NCBI RefSeq assembly: GCF_005222205.1
Contig: NZ_CP032349.1
Coordinates: forward strand, 248,001-312,000
Length of the DNA: 64,000 nucleotides
Origin: Azospirillum brasilense
Lineage (GTDB): Bacteria; Pseudomonadota; Alphaproteobacteria; Azospirillales; Azospirillaceae
Reading direction: 5' to 3'
Part shown: positions 23,162 to 31,810 of the stretch, piece by piece
How the letters are laid out: the number at the start of each line of letters is the position of its first letter
Numbering within the stretch: the first letter of the stretch is position 1
Program-made: the position numbers and the translations under genes
The notes under the pieces: model-generated
Database searches by the model: none
What the model was told of the DNA's origin: nothing
The model's input: only the letters and a program-made list of their open reading frames with translations

Positions 23162-24581
23162 GTCCCTGAACGTGGTGTAGGAGCTGTGGGGAACCGGCCG
23201 GCCGAAGCGCCCCCCAGAGCTGGCGTAGGCGGGCCGGTTTTCCACAGCGGGGCGGTCATCGTGGGTCTTCGGTAGAGTCTGGTCACCACACCTCAACCCA
23301 CACGAAGGGTGACCACGATGACCGACGCGATGATGGCGCTTCGCGCGATGCTTGAGAAGGGCACGGATGCCGATCTGCTGCGCGAGATGATCGGCTTTGC
23401 CGCCGAGCGCCTGATGGAACTGGAGGTCCAGGGACTGACCGGCGCCGGCCACGGCGAACGCTCGGCCGAGCGGCTGGTCCAGCGCAACGGCTACCGGGAT
23501 CGCGACTGGGAGACCCGCGCCGGCACCGTCAAGCTGCGCATCCCCAAGCTGCGCAAGGGCTCTTACTTTCCCAACTTTCTGGAGCCGCGCCGGATGGCCG
23601 AGAAGGCGCTTACCGCGGTGATCCAGGAAGCCTACATCCAGGGCATCTCGACGCGCTCCGTAGATGATCTGGTCCAAGCCATGGGGATGTCGGGCATCTC
23701 CAAAAGCCAGGTCAGCCGGCTGTGCGCCGACATCGACGAGCGGGTGAAGACCTTTCTGGGCCGTCCCATCGAGGGCGACTGGCCCTACCTGTGGCTCGAC
23801 GCCACCTACGTGAAGGTCCGCCAGAACGGGCGCATCGTCTCGGTCGCCGTCACCATCGCAGTGGCCGTGAACACCGATGGCCGGCGTGAGGTGCTGGGCA
23901 TGGACATCGGTCCGTCGGAGGCCGAGACCTTCTGGATCGAGTTCCTGCGCAAGCTGAAGCGCCGGGGGCTGAACGGTGTCAAGCTGGTCATCTCCGACGC
24001 CCATGGCGGCATCAAGGCCGCCGTCACCCGGGTCTTCCAAGCGACGTGGCAACGCTGCCGCGTGCATTTTTCCAGGACCGCTCTCGCCCACGCCGGCAAG
24101 AGCGGCCGGCGCGTCGTCGCCGCCTTCATCGCCACCGCCTTCGCCCAGGATGATGCAGCCTCCGCCCGCGCGCAATGGCGGCAAGTGGCCGATCAGGTCC
24201 GGGGCAAGCTGCCGAAACTGGCGGCGTTGATGGACGAGGCGGAAGAAGACGTCCTGGCCTACATAACCTTTCCCTAGGAACATCGGGCCAAGATCCACTC
24301 GACCAACCCGATCGAGCGCCTCAACGGCGAGATCAAGCGGCGCACCGAGGTCGTCGGCATATTCCCGAACGAGGAGGCGATCACACGCCTCATCGGTGCG
24401 ATCCTCTTGGAACAGAACGACGAATGGGCCGTCCAGCGCGCGCGCTACATGACGCTGGAAACCATCGCTCCGCTCGGCGATGATCCCCTCGTCAGCCTGC
24501 CTGCCGTGGCCGCCTGACCCAGCCGGCCAGACACGCCGGAGACCAAATGAGCGTCCCAGCTCCTACACCACGCTCAGGGAC
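23162..24581. mobile_element. IS256-family insertion sequence
   Basis: A 1420-bp element with inverted ends: GTCCCTGAACGTGGTGTAGG at 23162 and the complement of GTCCCTGAGCGTGGTGTAGG ending at 24581 (one mismatch in the first 20). No 8- or 9-base target duplication is visible, so the flanks (tRNA-Ala on the left, a resolvase stump on the right) were probably brought together by recombination. Degenerate relatives occur at 32.0 and 37.3 kb. Confidence 0.85.
23318..24517 (+). pseudogene. IS256-family transposase with in-frame TAG
   Basis: From the ATG at 23318 the frame gives 319 residues with the catalytic Asp in LWLDATYVKV and the second Asp in VISDAHGGIKAA, then a TAG at 24275-24277 in FP-stop-EHRAKIH. 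The same frame continues without shift through STNPIERLNGEIKRR, which carries the catalytic Glu, to a TGA at 24515. The TAG replaces what is normally Lys (one base from AAG). Without readthrough the catalytic Glu is lost, so the copy should be inactive. Confidence 0.85.
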
Positions 24582-24728
24582 ACGATCCCGCCAGCCCAGG
24601 TCGATCAGCCTTGGCTCCGGATGCTGATCCGGGAAGACCCGCTCGCAGTCCGCCTTGGCCAAGGTGTCGAATTGCAGGGCCGGATCCTGGTCAGCGGTCG
24701 AGACTCTGGCATAGCCGATGTTCGCCAC
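24582..24728 (-). pseudogene. Serine resolvase, N-terminal stump
   Basis: From a GTG at 24728 the frame reads VANIGYARVSTADQDPALQF then DTLAKADCERVFPDQ, the N-terminus of a serine recombinase with the catalytic Ser in ARVST. It ends abruptly at the right end of the IS256 element (24581). About 49 codons remain of the usual 180-200. Probably from a Tn3-type transposon or plasmid resolution system. Confidence 0.78.
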
Positions 24729-24846
24729 CGCCCGCTCCGTTTGTCCGGAAACCCGTCCGCCAACCGATGTGAGCGGCCCCGCTGTCTCGCTGACACTGTT
24801 GCAGCATGGCACCAAGCCGGCCCGTTCAGGTGAGTCCCGGTCCTAA

Positions 24847-26151
24847 CAGGGTGCGGAAAAAGGGCTGTGCACGGGCGGTTGGTCGTGATTCTTTTCGGTT
24901 GAGAAGAACGCGACCGACGAGGGGACGATGCGGGGTTCGGACGAACGCAGCGAGGGTCTGTTCAGCTACGTGAGCTGCGAGGCGCGGGTTCCAGCCAACC
25001 ACCCGCTGCGAGCGATCCGGGCCATCGTGGACGAGGCGCTGGAGGTGATGTCGCCGGCGTTCGAGGGGCTGTACTCCAAGATCGGGCGCCCCTCGATCCC
25101 GCCGGAGAAGCTGCTGCGGGCGCTGCTGCTCCAGGCCTTCTACTCGGTGCGCTCGGAACGCCAGTTGATGGAGCAGCTCGATTACAACCTGCTGTTCCGC
25201 TGGTTCGTCGGCCTGTCCATGGACGCCCCGGTGTGGGACGTCACCGTGTTCACCAAGAACCGCGAGCGTCTTCTGGCCGGCGATGTGGCGGCCAAGTTCC
25301 TGGCGACCGTGCTGGGTCAGCCGAAGGTCAAGGCGCTGCTGTCGGACGAGCATTTCTCGGTGGACGGCACGCTGATCGAAGCCTGGGCGTCGGTGAAGAG
25401 CTTCCGGCCCAAAGACGGCAGCGGCGAGCCGCCGGGGCCGGGGCGCAACGGCGAGCGCGACTTCCATGGCGAGAAGCGGTCCAACGAGACGCATGCCTCG
25501 ACCAGCGATCCCGAGGCGCGGCTCTACCGCAAGGGCAACGGCCAGCCGGCGAAGCTGGCCTTCATGGGCCACGCGCTGATGGAGAACCGCCACGCCCTGG
25601 TGGTGGACGTGCGGCTCACCGCGGCCAGCGGCCTGGCCGAACGTGCGGCGGCGGTGGCCATGATCGAGGCCATCCCCGGCCGCCACCGCATCACGGTCGG
25701 CGCTGACAAGGCCTACGACACCAAGGATTTCGTGGCGGACATGCGCGACTTGGGCGTGGCTCCGCATGTTGCCCGAAATACCAGCAACCGCCGCTCGGCG
25801 ATCGACGGCCGGACCACCCGCCATCCCGGCTACGCCGTCAGCCTGCGGGTCCGCAAGCGGATCGAAGAGGTCTTTGGCTGGATCAAGGGAGCCGGCTTGC
25901 GCAAGACGCGCCATTGCGGAGCAGCCCGTGTCGGTTGGATGTTCACCCTAACCGCCACCGCTTACAACCTGATCCGCCTGCCCAAGCTGCTGGCTGCGGC
26001 ATAATCACGCCCGCAATCCGCCTGAACGGCGGTTCTGGGAGCCTCGGAGCGAGGAAAAACGCTCCGTCCCGACCAAATCGCCCGCTGAAACCCGCATTCT
26101 CAGCCTCAGCGGAGGAAAAAGGCCGGAATATGTTCGTTTTTCCGCACCCTG
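24847..26151. mobile_element. IS5-family insertion sequence, complete
   Basis: A 1305-bp element with perfect 15-base inverted ends, CAGGGTGCGGAAAAA at 24847-24861 and its complement at 26137-26151, flanked by CTAA on both sides (24843-24846 and 26152-26155). A 4-base CTNA duplication is usual for this IS5 subgroup. With the intact transposase inside, it is the best candidate for a recently active element here. Confidence 0.92.
24928..26004 (+). CDS. IS5-family transposase
   Basis: A 358-residue DDE transposase. The N-terminal DUF772 domain (RPSIPPEKLLRALLLQAFYS, then VRSERQLMEQLDYNLLFRWF) is followed by the first catalytic Asp in FSVDGTLIEAW, the second in VGADKAYDTKDF and the Glu in RKRIEEVFGWIKGAGLRKTR. 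No frameshift or stop interrupts it. GAGGGGACG precedes the ATG. It is the only gene of the complete IS5 element. Confidence 0.93.
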   Translation: MRGSDERSEGLFSYVSCEARVPANHPLRAIRAIVDEALEVMSPAFEGLYSKIGRPSIPPEKLLRALLLQAFYSVRSERQLMEQLDYNLLFRWFVGLSMDAPVWDVTVFTKNRERLLAGDVAAKFLATVLGQPKVKALLSDEHFSVDGTLIEAWASVKSFRPKDGSGEPPGPGRNGERDFHGEKRSNETHASTSDPEARLYRKGNGQPAKLAFMGHALMENRHALVVDVRLTAASGLAERAAAVAMIEAIPGRHRITVGADKAYDTKDFVADMRDLGVAPHVARNTSNRRSAIDGRTTRHPGYAVSLRVRKRIEEVFGWIKGAGLRKTRHCGAARVGWMFTLTATAYNLIRLPKLLAAA

Positions 26152-26180
26152 CTAAACGTGTGTGACGCAGGCGCGGGCCG

Positions 26181-26729
26181 TCACGCCCTTCCACCCGGCG
26201 CTCCGTACCCGGCACGAGCCAGCTGCTCCCGAAGCTGCTCTTCCGTCTCGTGGGCTAAGTCCAGCAGGAGGCGATAGGGATCACCTTTGAGGCCCAAAGC
26301 GGCGGCGAAGGCTGGCTCCGTTTTCAGCCCCGCCCACCGGTGCGCCATCACGCGTGTCCGGAACCCGGCGCCTCCCAGCCGCAGCAGCCGCTGTTCGACG
26401 ATGAAATGCCGCCAGCCAGCCTGTTCGGCCACCGGCCTTGACGATGCGAACAGCTCGAACGTCCAGCCTTCCGCGTCGAAGGTGGCGATTACCGCCCGCT
26501 CGCCGCCGATCCACTGCCGAATGGAAAAGGCCGGCGCATCCCCGTACGCCGTCCAGACGGCCGCCGTGAAGGCCAGTGGGTCCGGCGCGTGGCACAGCAC
26601 GTCGATGTCGCTCGCCGGAAGCGCCAAGCCTAAGGGCGGCGTTCCGGCCAGATGAGGATCGAACGCCGCCAGGATCGTCATGATTCCGGTGCGGCGCACC
26701 GCGTCGACGTGATTCAAGCGAGCCGGCAT
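26181..26729 (-). CDS. DUF4269 (nucleotidyltransferase-like) protein
   Basis: A 182-residue protein from the ATG at 26729; a TTG at 26753 would extend it. LAGTPPLGLALPASDIDVLC holds the GT-x-PLG and SDIDV signatures of DUF4269, related to the minimal nucleotidyltransferase fold where the two Asp bind metal. The remainder (FSIRQWIGGERAVIATFDAE, WRHFIVEQRLL, VMAHRWAGLKTEPAFAAALG) is also typical. The N-terminal helix of related proteins is found in another frame upstream (YADRAIEVMEGLEWR around 26800), so this copy may have lost its natural start by a frameshift. Function of the family is unproven. Confidence 0.7.
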   Translation of the reverse strand: MPARLNHVDAVRRTGIMTILAAFDPHLAGTPPLGLALPASDIDVLCHAPDPLAFTAAVWTAYGDAPAFSIRQWIGGERAVIATFDAEGWTFELFASSRPVAEQAGWRHFIVEQRLLRLGGAGFRTRVMAHRWAGLKTEPAFAAALGLKGDPYRLLLDLAHETEEQLREQLARAGYGAPGGRA

Positions 26730-26933
26730 GAGCCGCGGCTGCAATCGGAGCAAGGCGCCATTCTAGTCCTTCCATCACTTCGATCGCCCGATCCGCGTAC
26801 CCCGGAGCGGGCTGGTTCAGGACAGGGTCGCGCGATGATCGGCGTCGGGTCAAGCCAGGGAAGCCGCAACTATTGTGTCCGGTATTGACAATGCCGCTGC
26901 AGCTAAAAGGAGCCTGACCGCGGCACTCACCGG

Positions 26934-27134
26934 ATGCGTACCAACGGCAGTCGGCTCACGATGCTGGTCGCGCTTCCGGTGGAGGTGACAAATGCGATCT
27001 ACAAGGGCGCGCTCACCCGCGTTGGCTTCACCTTCCCGTTCCAGTACGCTGGCTTCCTGTTCAGCGAGTTTCAATCCAAGATGCGGTCGGAAGCCCTCGC
27101 CCTGACGCTCAAGAACTGCATCCGCCGATGGTAA
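26934..27134 (+). CDS. Hypothetical small protein
   Basis: A 66-residue frame, MRTNGSRLTMLVALPVEVTN onwards to LKNCIRRW. Third positions are mostly G or C, as in real genes here, but no family, ribosome site or operon partner supports it. It ends about 100 bases before the IS6-type end at 27232 and may be a fragment of a longer gene. Confidence 0.3.
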   Translation: MRTNGSRLTMLVALPVEVTNAIYKGALTRVGFTFPFQYAGFLFSEFQSKMRSEALALTLKNCIRRW

Positions 27135-27231
27135 CGTGAATCGACGTGTTGCGGAGAGGGGAGAAGGGCAAAATTTGGCCGCAGCCCCACGGCTGATTGG
27201 GCGACGCGGACGGAGTTGGGGCGTCCGAGGT

Positions 27232-27344
27232 GGTTCCGTTGCAAAGTTTGACGGCAGGCGCGGAGTGCCGCGGCGGCATCGCTTGGCACTGAGCCGGACG
27301 TCGATCACCCGCCCGCGTGCGTCGACGGCGCGGTAAAGGGACAT
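27232..27344 (-). pseudogene. IS6-family remnant with one terminal repeat
   Basis: GGTTCCGTTGCAAAGTTTG at 27232-27250 is the same end as in the 84-bp element at 17.2 kb. Just inside it, on the minus strand, are 20-odd codons MSLYRAVDARGRVIDVRLSA followed by KR, the conserved stretch after the first catalytic Asp of IS6/IS240 transposases. The rest of the element, including the other end, is absent. Confidence 0.7.
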
Positions 27345-27419
27345 CTACCGGCCCCCCGCCCCTGCACACAGGTGTTGCGCTGAGGTGCAGAATGGCGTGC
27401 AAAGCCTTCTCGCGCCTCG

Positions 27420-27875
27420 ACTTTGCCGACCCGCCGCTGCCGAAGAAATCTCCGGCTGAAGCACGCGCAGACCAAGATGCTGGCGCATCGGCTCGAAATC
27501 CTCGTCGTTGTGCAGCAGCACGTGTCCGCCTTCCATACAGAAGGTTCCGATCACCATGTCGATGGTCTTCCGGACCGTGATGCCTTTCGCACGCAGAGCG
27601 CGGTGGTTGGCGGCGACCTTGGGCGCGGCGGTCGGCGACAGCATCGCCTGCACCGCGTGCGTCCGCAGGGCCTGCTCGACGCGTCTCGCTACCGCTTCGT
27701 CACGCACACCTTGCGGAACCTCCACCAGATCGCTGTCCCAATCGACGGTGCCATAGAACGCCAGCGTGCGTTCCTACTGCTTCAGGCGGATCAGGCAGCG
27801 AAGCGCCTTCTCGACAACGGCCTTCTTCGTGCTCAGTCCGGTTGTCTCCATCGCTTTGGCGATCAGGCACCGATC
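27420..27875 (-). pseudogene. vapBC toxin-antitoxin remnant, fused and interrupted
   Basis: Leftward, one frame reads LIAKAMETTGLSTKKAVVEK then ALRCLIRLKQ (antitoxin VapB ribbon-helix-helix part), a TAG at 27776-27774, then ERTLAFYGTVDWDSDLVEVP, the C-terminal tail normally seen in VapB. It then passes into ITVRKTIDMVIGTFCMEGGH and VLLHNDEDFEPMRQHLGLRV, the C-terminal half of a PIN-domain VapC toxin. The VapC N-terminus with its first Asp is missing, so a deletion fused the two genes. Neither protein should work. Confidence 0.7.
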
Positions 27876-28210
27876 CGCAGAGGCGGCCCGCCCGACCGGG
27901 CTCAGGGTGCCGCTGGCCAGCCCCTTCTGCACGGTGGCGACAAGGGCATGCCGATACGCAGGGCTGCCGCTGCGCGGTGCGTGGCCGAGCACGCGGGTCA
28001 GCGTGTCGCGCTTCCAAACCCGGACGGCGCCGTGGTGCTTGTTGAGGTACGCGGCCAGACCCTCGACACCGCCGCACGCGGCGAGGATGTCCTGAAAGCG
28101 GCGGGCGAAGGCGGCCTTGTCCAGCGTCGCGATCTCGTCCGGCGCGATCGCCAGCGTCACGGCCACCGGCGCCGTGCCGGATTCCGGCGATGCCGCCGGG
28201 CCGGTCACGA
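27876..28210 (-). pseudogene. Unidentified protein fragment
   Basis: The frame continuous with the vapB remnant carries upstream a good-looking stretch: PVAVTLAIAPDEIATLDKAA, FARRFQDILAACGGVEGLAA and YLNKHHGAVRVWKRDTLTRV. It is not part of VapB and no family was recognised. It is joined to the antitoxin at about 27876 and lost at about 28210, where an NnrS remnant begins on the other strand. A truncated accessory gene is the simplest reading. Confidence 0.4.
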
Positions 28211-28214
28211 GAGT

Positions 28215-28668
28215 AGGAACCGGCGGCGGTTCGGGCTCCTGGCGCTGGCCGGGGCGAGCCTGATGGCTGGCGCCGGACTGCTGCTGGTCGGAGCCTCCCG
28301 GCTGGGTGCGCCGTTCGCCGAAACACCGGCGCTGCATCTGGCGCTGATGGGTGGACTGGGCCTCGGCGTGCTGGCGGTCTTCGCCATCCCCGTGCTGTTC
28401 CACACCGGCCGGACCTTTCCCCTTCCGGCGGCGGCGCGGCTGGCCCTTCCACTGCTGGTCGGGGCCGTGGCCCTGCGGGTTCTGCCGGAGCTGGGTGCCC
28501 TGCCCGCCCCACGCGCTGGCGGCGCCGCTCTGGGCGGCGGCCTTCCTGCTCTGGCTCAAAGTCTATTGGCCGTTCCTGTCGACGCTGCGCGTGGAAGAGG
28601 CCGCAGTGTCGGGATCGGGCATCGATCCGAACATCCGGCTCGTTGGCGATGGATCCGAAGTGACCTGA
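28215..28668 (+). pseudogene. NnrS-family membrane protein, C-terminal remnant
   Basis: One frame gives RRRFGLLALAGASLMAGAGL, PALHLALMGGLGLGVLAVFA and RLALPLLVGAVALRVLPELG; after a one-base shift near 28510 another frame gives HALAAPLWAAAFLLWLKVYW then PFLSTLRVEE to a TGA at 28666. These are the last helices of NnrS, a membrane protein tied to nitric-oxide and denitrification regulons. The first two thirds are absent and the frame is shifted, so it is a dead fragment. Confidence 0.72.
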
Positions 28669-28915
28669 GACCGGACAGTTCCTTCAGGAATGGGTCGAGT
28701 CCATCACCGGAGCCACCGAAAGCCGGCCCGCTCCCGTTGCGGATGTTCACCCTTGCGGTCGGGGGTGAAGCGGTACGGCACCGACGGCAAATCCTGTCCG
28801 ACGTGCGGGAGTTCATCATACAGGCGCCGATACCGTCGCTGCCCATCGAGCGCACCGGACCGCAACCATCCCGGCTCTTTTCACAAGCTCCCCGGCATGT
28901 TAGCGCGACAGTGAC

Positions 28916-29155
28916 GAGGTTCCGCACACCACCCAACGAGGCTTCGCACACCGGCAGAAGGGTTTCGCACACCGTCAACGAGGTACCACACACCGCCAAG
29001 GAGAATCCGCGCTTTCCAGGATCGAGGTTTCACCCACCGTCATGCCAGTGGAAAGGTTTCACACACCGCGATTCAAGGTTTGGCACACCACGAATCGCGG
29101 GCACACCCACCGGAACTCGTGGCATCACACACCGTTAGACGAGGAACCACACACC
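28916..29155. repeat. Iteron cluster I of the replication origin
   Basis: A direct array of the 15-mer GAGGTTTCRCACACC. Clear copies start at 28916, 28938, 28959, 28980, 29024, 29053, 29075 and 29141; weaker copies fit the phase at 29001, 29097 and 29119. Spacing is 21-23 bases (29 once), two helical turns, so an initiator would bind on one face. Such arrays are the binding sites of plasmid Rep proteins. An AT-rich stretch follows at 29156-29260. Confidence 0.88.
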
Positions 29156-29397
29156 GAAAACGCCGTAAAACTTTGATAAAACTCCTGAATTCGGTTCCGT
29201 AACTCTATAACCTGCTAACTTTGAAAACCATATAATAGATTCAATATGTCGGGGCGCTCCCAAACGCTCACGCCAAAGGAATGGGCAGTCTCACGACGGT
29301 GCCCACAGACACGCGCTGAACCGGCAGAGTCACAAGCCTATGCTCACCGATCTGGTGCCCAAAATGGAAAGGCATAGCTTATGCTGACATGAATTCC
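29156..29397. other. AT-rich segment of the origin, probable unwinding region
   Basis: The bases 29156-29260 are much richer in A and T than the rest of the window (AAAACTTTGATAAAACTCC, ATAATAGATTCAATATG). They sit between direct and inverted iterons, where the duplex-opening region of iteron plasmids normally is. No gene is seen in this stretch. Confidence 0.6.
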
Positions 29398-29515
29398 GGT
29401 GTGCAAAACCTCGTCGCCAGCCGACGACCTAGGATTCCCAACGGGTTTTGGTGTGTGGAACCTCGACAACGCCATATGTTGCCAGCCCCGAGGGGATGTT
29501 GGTGTGCAGAACCTC
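29398..29515. repeat. Iteron cluster II (inverted copies)
   Basis: Three inverted iterons, GGTGTGCAAAACCTC at 29398, GGTGTGTGGAACCTC at 29450 and GGTGTGCAGAACCTC at 29501. The steps are 51-52 bases, unlike the 22-base phase of cluster I. Inverted copies of iterons often act in copy-number control by pairing origins or repressing rep. Confidence 0.85.
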
Positions 29516-29606
29516 GTCGCCTCACCCCGGTTGGACGATCTTCCCACGTCTGCGCCGATTCGACCTCCCCAATCACCGCCAAAATAGCCGATTCGAGAGT
29601 ATGTTC

Positions 29607-29665
29607 GAGGTTTCACCCACCTAACCTCAAGGTTTCACACACCTGTCGTCGAGGTTCCACACACC
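29607..29665. repeat. Iteron cluster III upstream of repA
   Basis: Direct copies GAGGTTTCACCCACC at 29607, AAGGTTTCACACACC at 29629 and GAGGTTCCACACACC at 29651, again 22 bases apart. They end 65 bases before the repA ATG, overlapping where its promoter should be, so they probably serve for autoregulation as well as initiation. Confidence 0.85.
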
Positions 29666-29730
29666 AAAATCTCCTCCGCTGGACGACGCTGTCCACATCC
29701 CTCAGAATGCGCGGACAGGAGGGACCGTGT

Positions 29731-30849
29731 ATGGCTCGGGCAGCAGAATCGAAGACGATGGTTGTGGCCGGAGCAAAGCCCCGGTCAAAATCTCAAATGG
29801 CTGCCATTCCTGGGCCGGACCCGGCGGAGCGACCGAAAAGGCGCAGTGCGGCAAAGCCTCCGACCTTGGAGAATCTCGGACAACTGGACCTGTTCGAGGA
29901 AGCCGTCACCAAGCTTGGAGAACGTCCGGACTCGCCGCTGATCGGCAGCGTAAAGAACGCTCGGACGATGATGGTCTGGAGCTTCTTCTCGCTCGGCCGC
30001 GAACGCGTGACCGAGCTTCCAGTCTACAACGACGGCAAAGTCTGGATCGAAGTGACGGGCACCAAGCACGGCGTGCCGACGATGCTCGACAAGGAAGTGC
30101 TCATCTACATCGTCAGCCTCATCCAGGATAAGATGAACCGGGGAGAGGTGACCTCCCGCGTGGTGACCTTCCGAGCCAACGACTTCTTCATGCGCACCGG
30201 CCGCAAACCCGCGGGCACCGCCTATGATTGGCTTGAAGAAGCGCTGATCCGTCTCAAGGGCACCCTGATCCGCACGAACATCCAAAGCGGCGACGGCGTA
30301 AGCGGCACCGACGAAGGCTTCTCTTGGATCGACCGCTACCGATTCCGTTACACCAAGAGCGACACCGGGGAAAAAGTCGGCGACACCGTCGTCGTCATGC
30401 TGTCGGACTGGGTCTATGGCTTGGTGACCGGTGGCAATGTGCTGACGTACAACCCGAGCTACTTCGACCTGAAGCCGTTGGAACGGCGGCTGTACGAGGT
30501 TGCCCGTGCGCATTGTGGAAGCCAAAGCGGCTTCCGCATGAACATCGAGAAGTTGCGCCTCCGCGCCGGGTCGGACGCTCCGCTCAAGGAGTTCAAACGG
30601 ATGCTGACCAACATGGTCACAAGCCGCAAGTTTGCCTTGATCGACTATGGCTTCATCATCCGCGACCCGCGCCAAGCCCGGCAACGCCTGGGTGAGGACA
30701 CCGTCAAACGCCGGACCCCCCTCAAGGCGTACGAAGTCTTCTTTTATCCGAGAGACGGCGTCATGGCCGCCATGACGCAGGACGTCAACGATGGTGCGCC
30801 GCTGATCGAGGACGGCGATGCCTTTCTCACCATGAGCGACGAGCTTTGA
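29731..30849 (+). CDS. repA: Plasmid replication initiator protein (RepA)
   Basis: A 372-residue replication initiator. The frame is open from 29389 but the iterons lie in that part; the ATG at 29731, with AGGAGGG 9 bases upstream, is preferred. Hallmarks of the replication initiator protein A family are SPLIGSVKNARTMMVWSFFS, LIYIVSLIQDKMNRGE, FRANDFFMRTGRKPAGTAYD and FKRMLTNMVTSRKFALIDYG, two winged-helix-like blocks. It should bind the surrounding iterons and open the AT-rich region. The first 60 residues are basic and low in complexity. RepA, iterons, parA and parB together show that this window carries a replicon's control region. Confidence 0.92.
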   Translation: MARAAESKTMVVAGAKPRSKSQMAAIPGPDPAERPKRRSAAKPPTLENLGQLDLFEEAVTKLGERPDSPLIGSVKNARTMMVWSFFSLGRERVTELPVYNDGKVWIEVTGTKHGVPTMLDKEVLIYIVSLIQDKMNRGEVTSRVVTFRANDFFMRTGRKPAGTAYDWLEEALIRLKGTLIRTNIQSGDGVSGTDEGFSWIDRYRFRYTKSDTGEKVGDTVVVMLSDWVYGLVTGGNVLTYNPSYFDLKPLERRLYEVARAHCGSQSGFRMNIEKLRLRAGSDAPLKEFKRMLTNMVTSRKFALIDYGFIIRDPRQARQRLGEDTVKRRTPLKAYEVFFYPRDGVMAAMTQDVNDGAPLIEDGDAFLTMSDEL

Positions 30850-30865
30850 GCGCGGTCCGCGAAGC

Positions 30866-30940
30866 CTTGTCTCAGGCCCGCGTACGTGAAATCGACCACC
30901 CACAACGCATTCGGACGCGGCGCCTGGAACGGCCGTAAGA
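30866..30940 (-). pseudogene. IS3-family OrfB remnant
   Basis: On the minus strand the frame reads FQAPRPNALWVVDFTYAGLR then QGF, matching the segment with the first catalytic Asp (LWVxDFTY) of IS3-family OrfB. About 25 codons remain, directly behind repA; the rest of the 30850-31146 gap shows no gene. Confidence 0.6.
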
Positions 30941-31146
30941 CGCGGCAATCACGGTGAGAGCGGGCATCAATCCGGGGTATTTTTTCCCACACTTCCCGCG
31001 CAAGACATCCGCCCGTAGACTTGATATTTGGACAATGCCCCCGTGGAACGGACAAATTCACGCACTGTCCCGCGGATGAAGAAGCCGTATCTTCACAGTA
31101 TGCTCATGTAGATGGACGTCGCATCTTTCCAGCTTCTGGGTAGCCG

Positions 31147-31810
31147 TTGCTTTTCGATCCTGAAACCGTTCTTCTGAACGGTCTCTTCATTGTTCCATTT
31201 TTCCCAATTATTGATCACATAGTTCTCGTCGCCAAGTCGACAGCAAGGGAACCCACCAGCCTGTTGTGCGGCCATGCGTCCGCCGGCGTTCACGGCACCT
31301 GCAAGCGCCGGCCCATCGATCCGCCTTGGCAGGGCATCCGCGCAAAATTTCAGGTCATCGCACGTCGCTTCTGCTGCTCGGTCATCACGTGCCGGCGCCG
31401 GATCGTCACCGAGCGCCTGCCGGATGTTGCCCTGCCCCAGGGCCCGACGCACGCCCCGTCTGGCCCAGGCGCAACGGGACATCGACCTGACTGTGTGGGG
31501 TGAGCCCAAATCGTGCTTCGCGCGCCACGATCGGCCCGATGCCTTCGCCAGCGGCATTCGGGCGGAGGCCTTGGCCAAGCCCTTCACGGGCCTGTTCCAG
31601 GAGCGCCGCGCTGATCGGCTCAACGCCTGGATCCGGGCCCCGCGCAGCTTTGCGGACAACTTGATGCGGAACGAGGCGGCGGTGCGCGCCGATGCCACTG
31701 AACCATGCAGCACCAGAGCGGTTGGAGAACAGATCAACGGGCTGAAAGGGCTGAAGCGGCGAATGCACGGCCAGGCAAAGCACGACCTGCTGCGCGGCCG
31801 GGTTCTGACC
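31147..31810 (+). pseudogene. ISL3-family transposase, internally deleted
   Basis: From a TTG at 31147 the frame opens MLFDPETVLLNGLFIVPFFP and IIDHIVLVAKS, then LLCGHASAGVHGTCKRRPID and PPWQGIRAKFQVIARRFCCS, the N-terminal zinc-finger part of ISL3/IS1165-type transposases. In another frame FTGLFQERRADRLNAWIRAP and EQINGLKGLKRRMHGQAKHD then LLRGRVL give the C-terminal part with the catalytic Glu. The middle is deleted and the frames differ. Confidence 0.75.

Noticed and set aside
19517..27776. Genetic recoding (amber as sense) as the main explanation of the three TAG stops
   Set aside because: No suppressor tRNA is seen in the window and nearby genes also carry frameshifts and deletions, so ordinary decay is more likely; kept only as a low-probability idea.
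28556..28999. Minus-strand frame MNSRTSDRICRRC... as a zinc-finger gene
   Set aside because: Most of it is translated iteron repeats or antisense of the NnrS remnant; no supporting motif or start site.
27423..29138. A 571-codon open frame on the plus strand
   Set aside because: It runs across vapBC and NnrS remnants and through the iterons; only the NnrS part resembles protein. It is a GC-rich chance frame.
28916..29155. Regularly spaced short repeats that could be mistaken for a CRISPR array
   Set aside because: Repeats are 15 bases with 6-8-base gaps, phased at 22 bases, next to a rep gene; CRISPR spacers are about 30 bases and no cas gene is present. Iterons fit.
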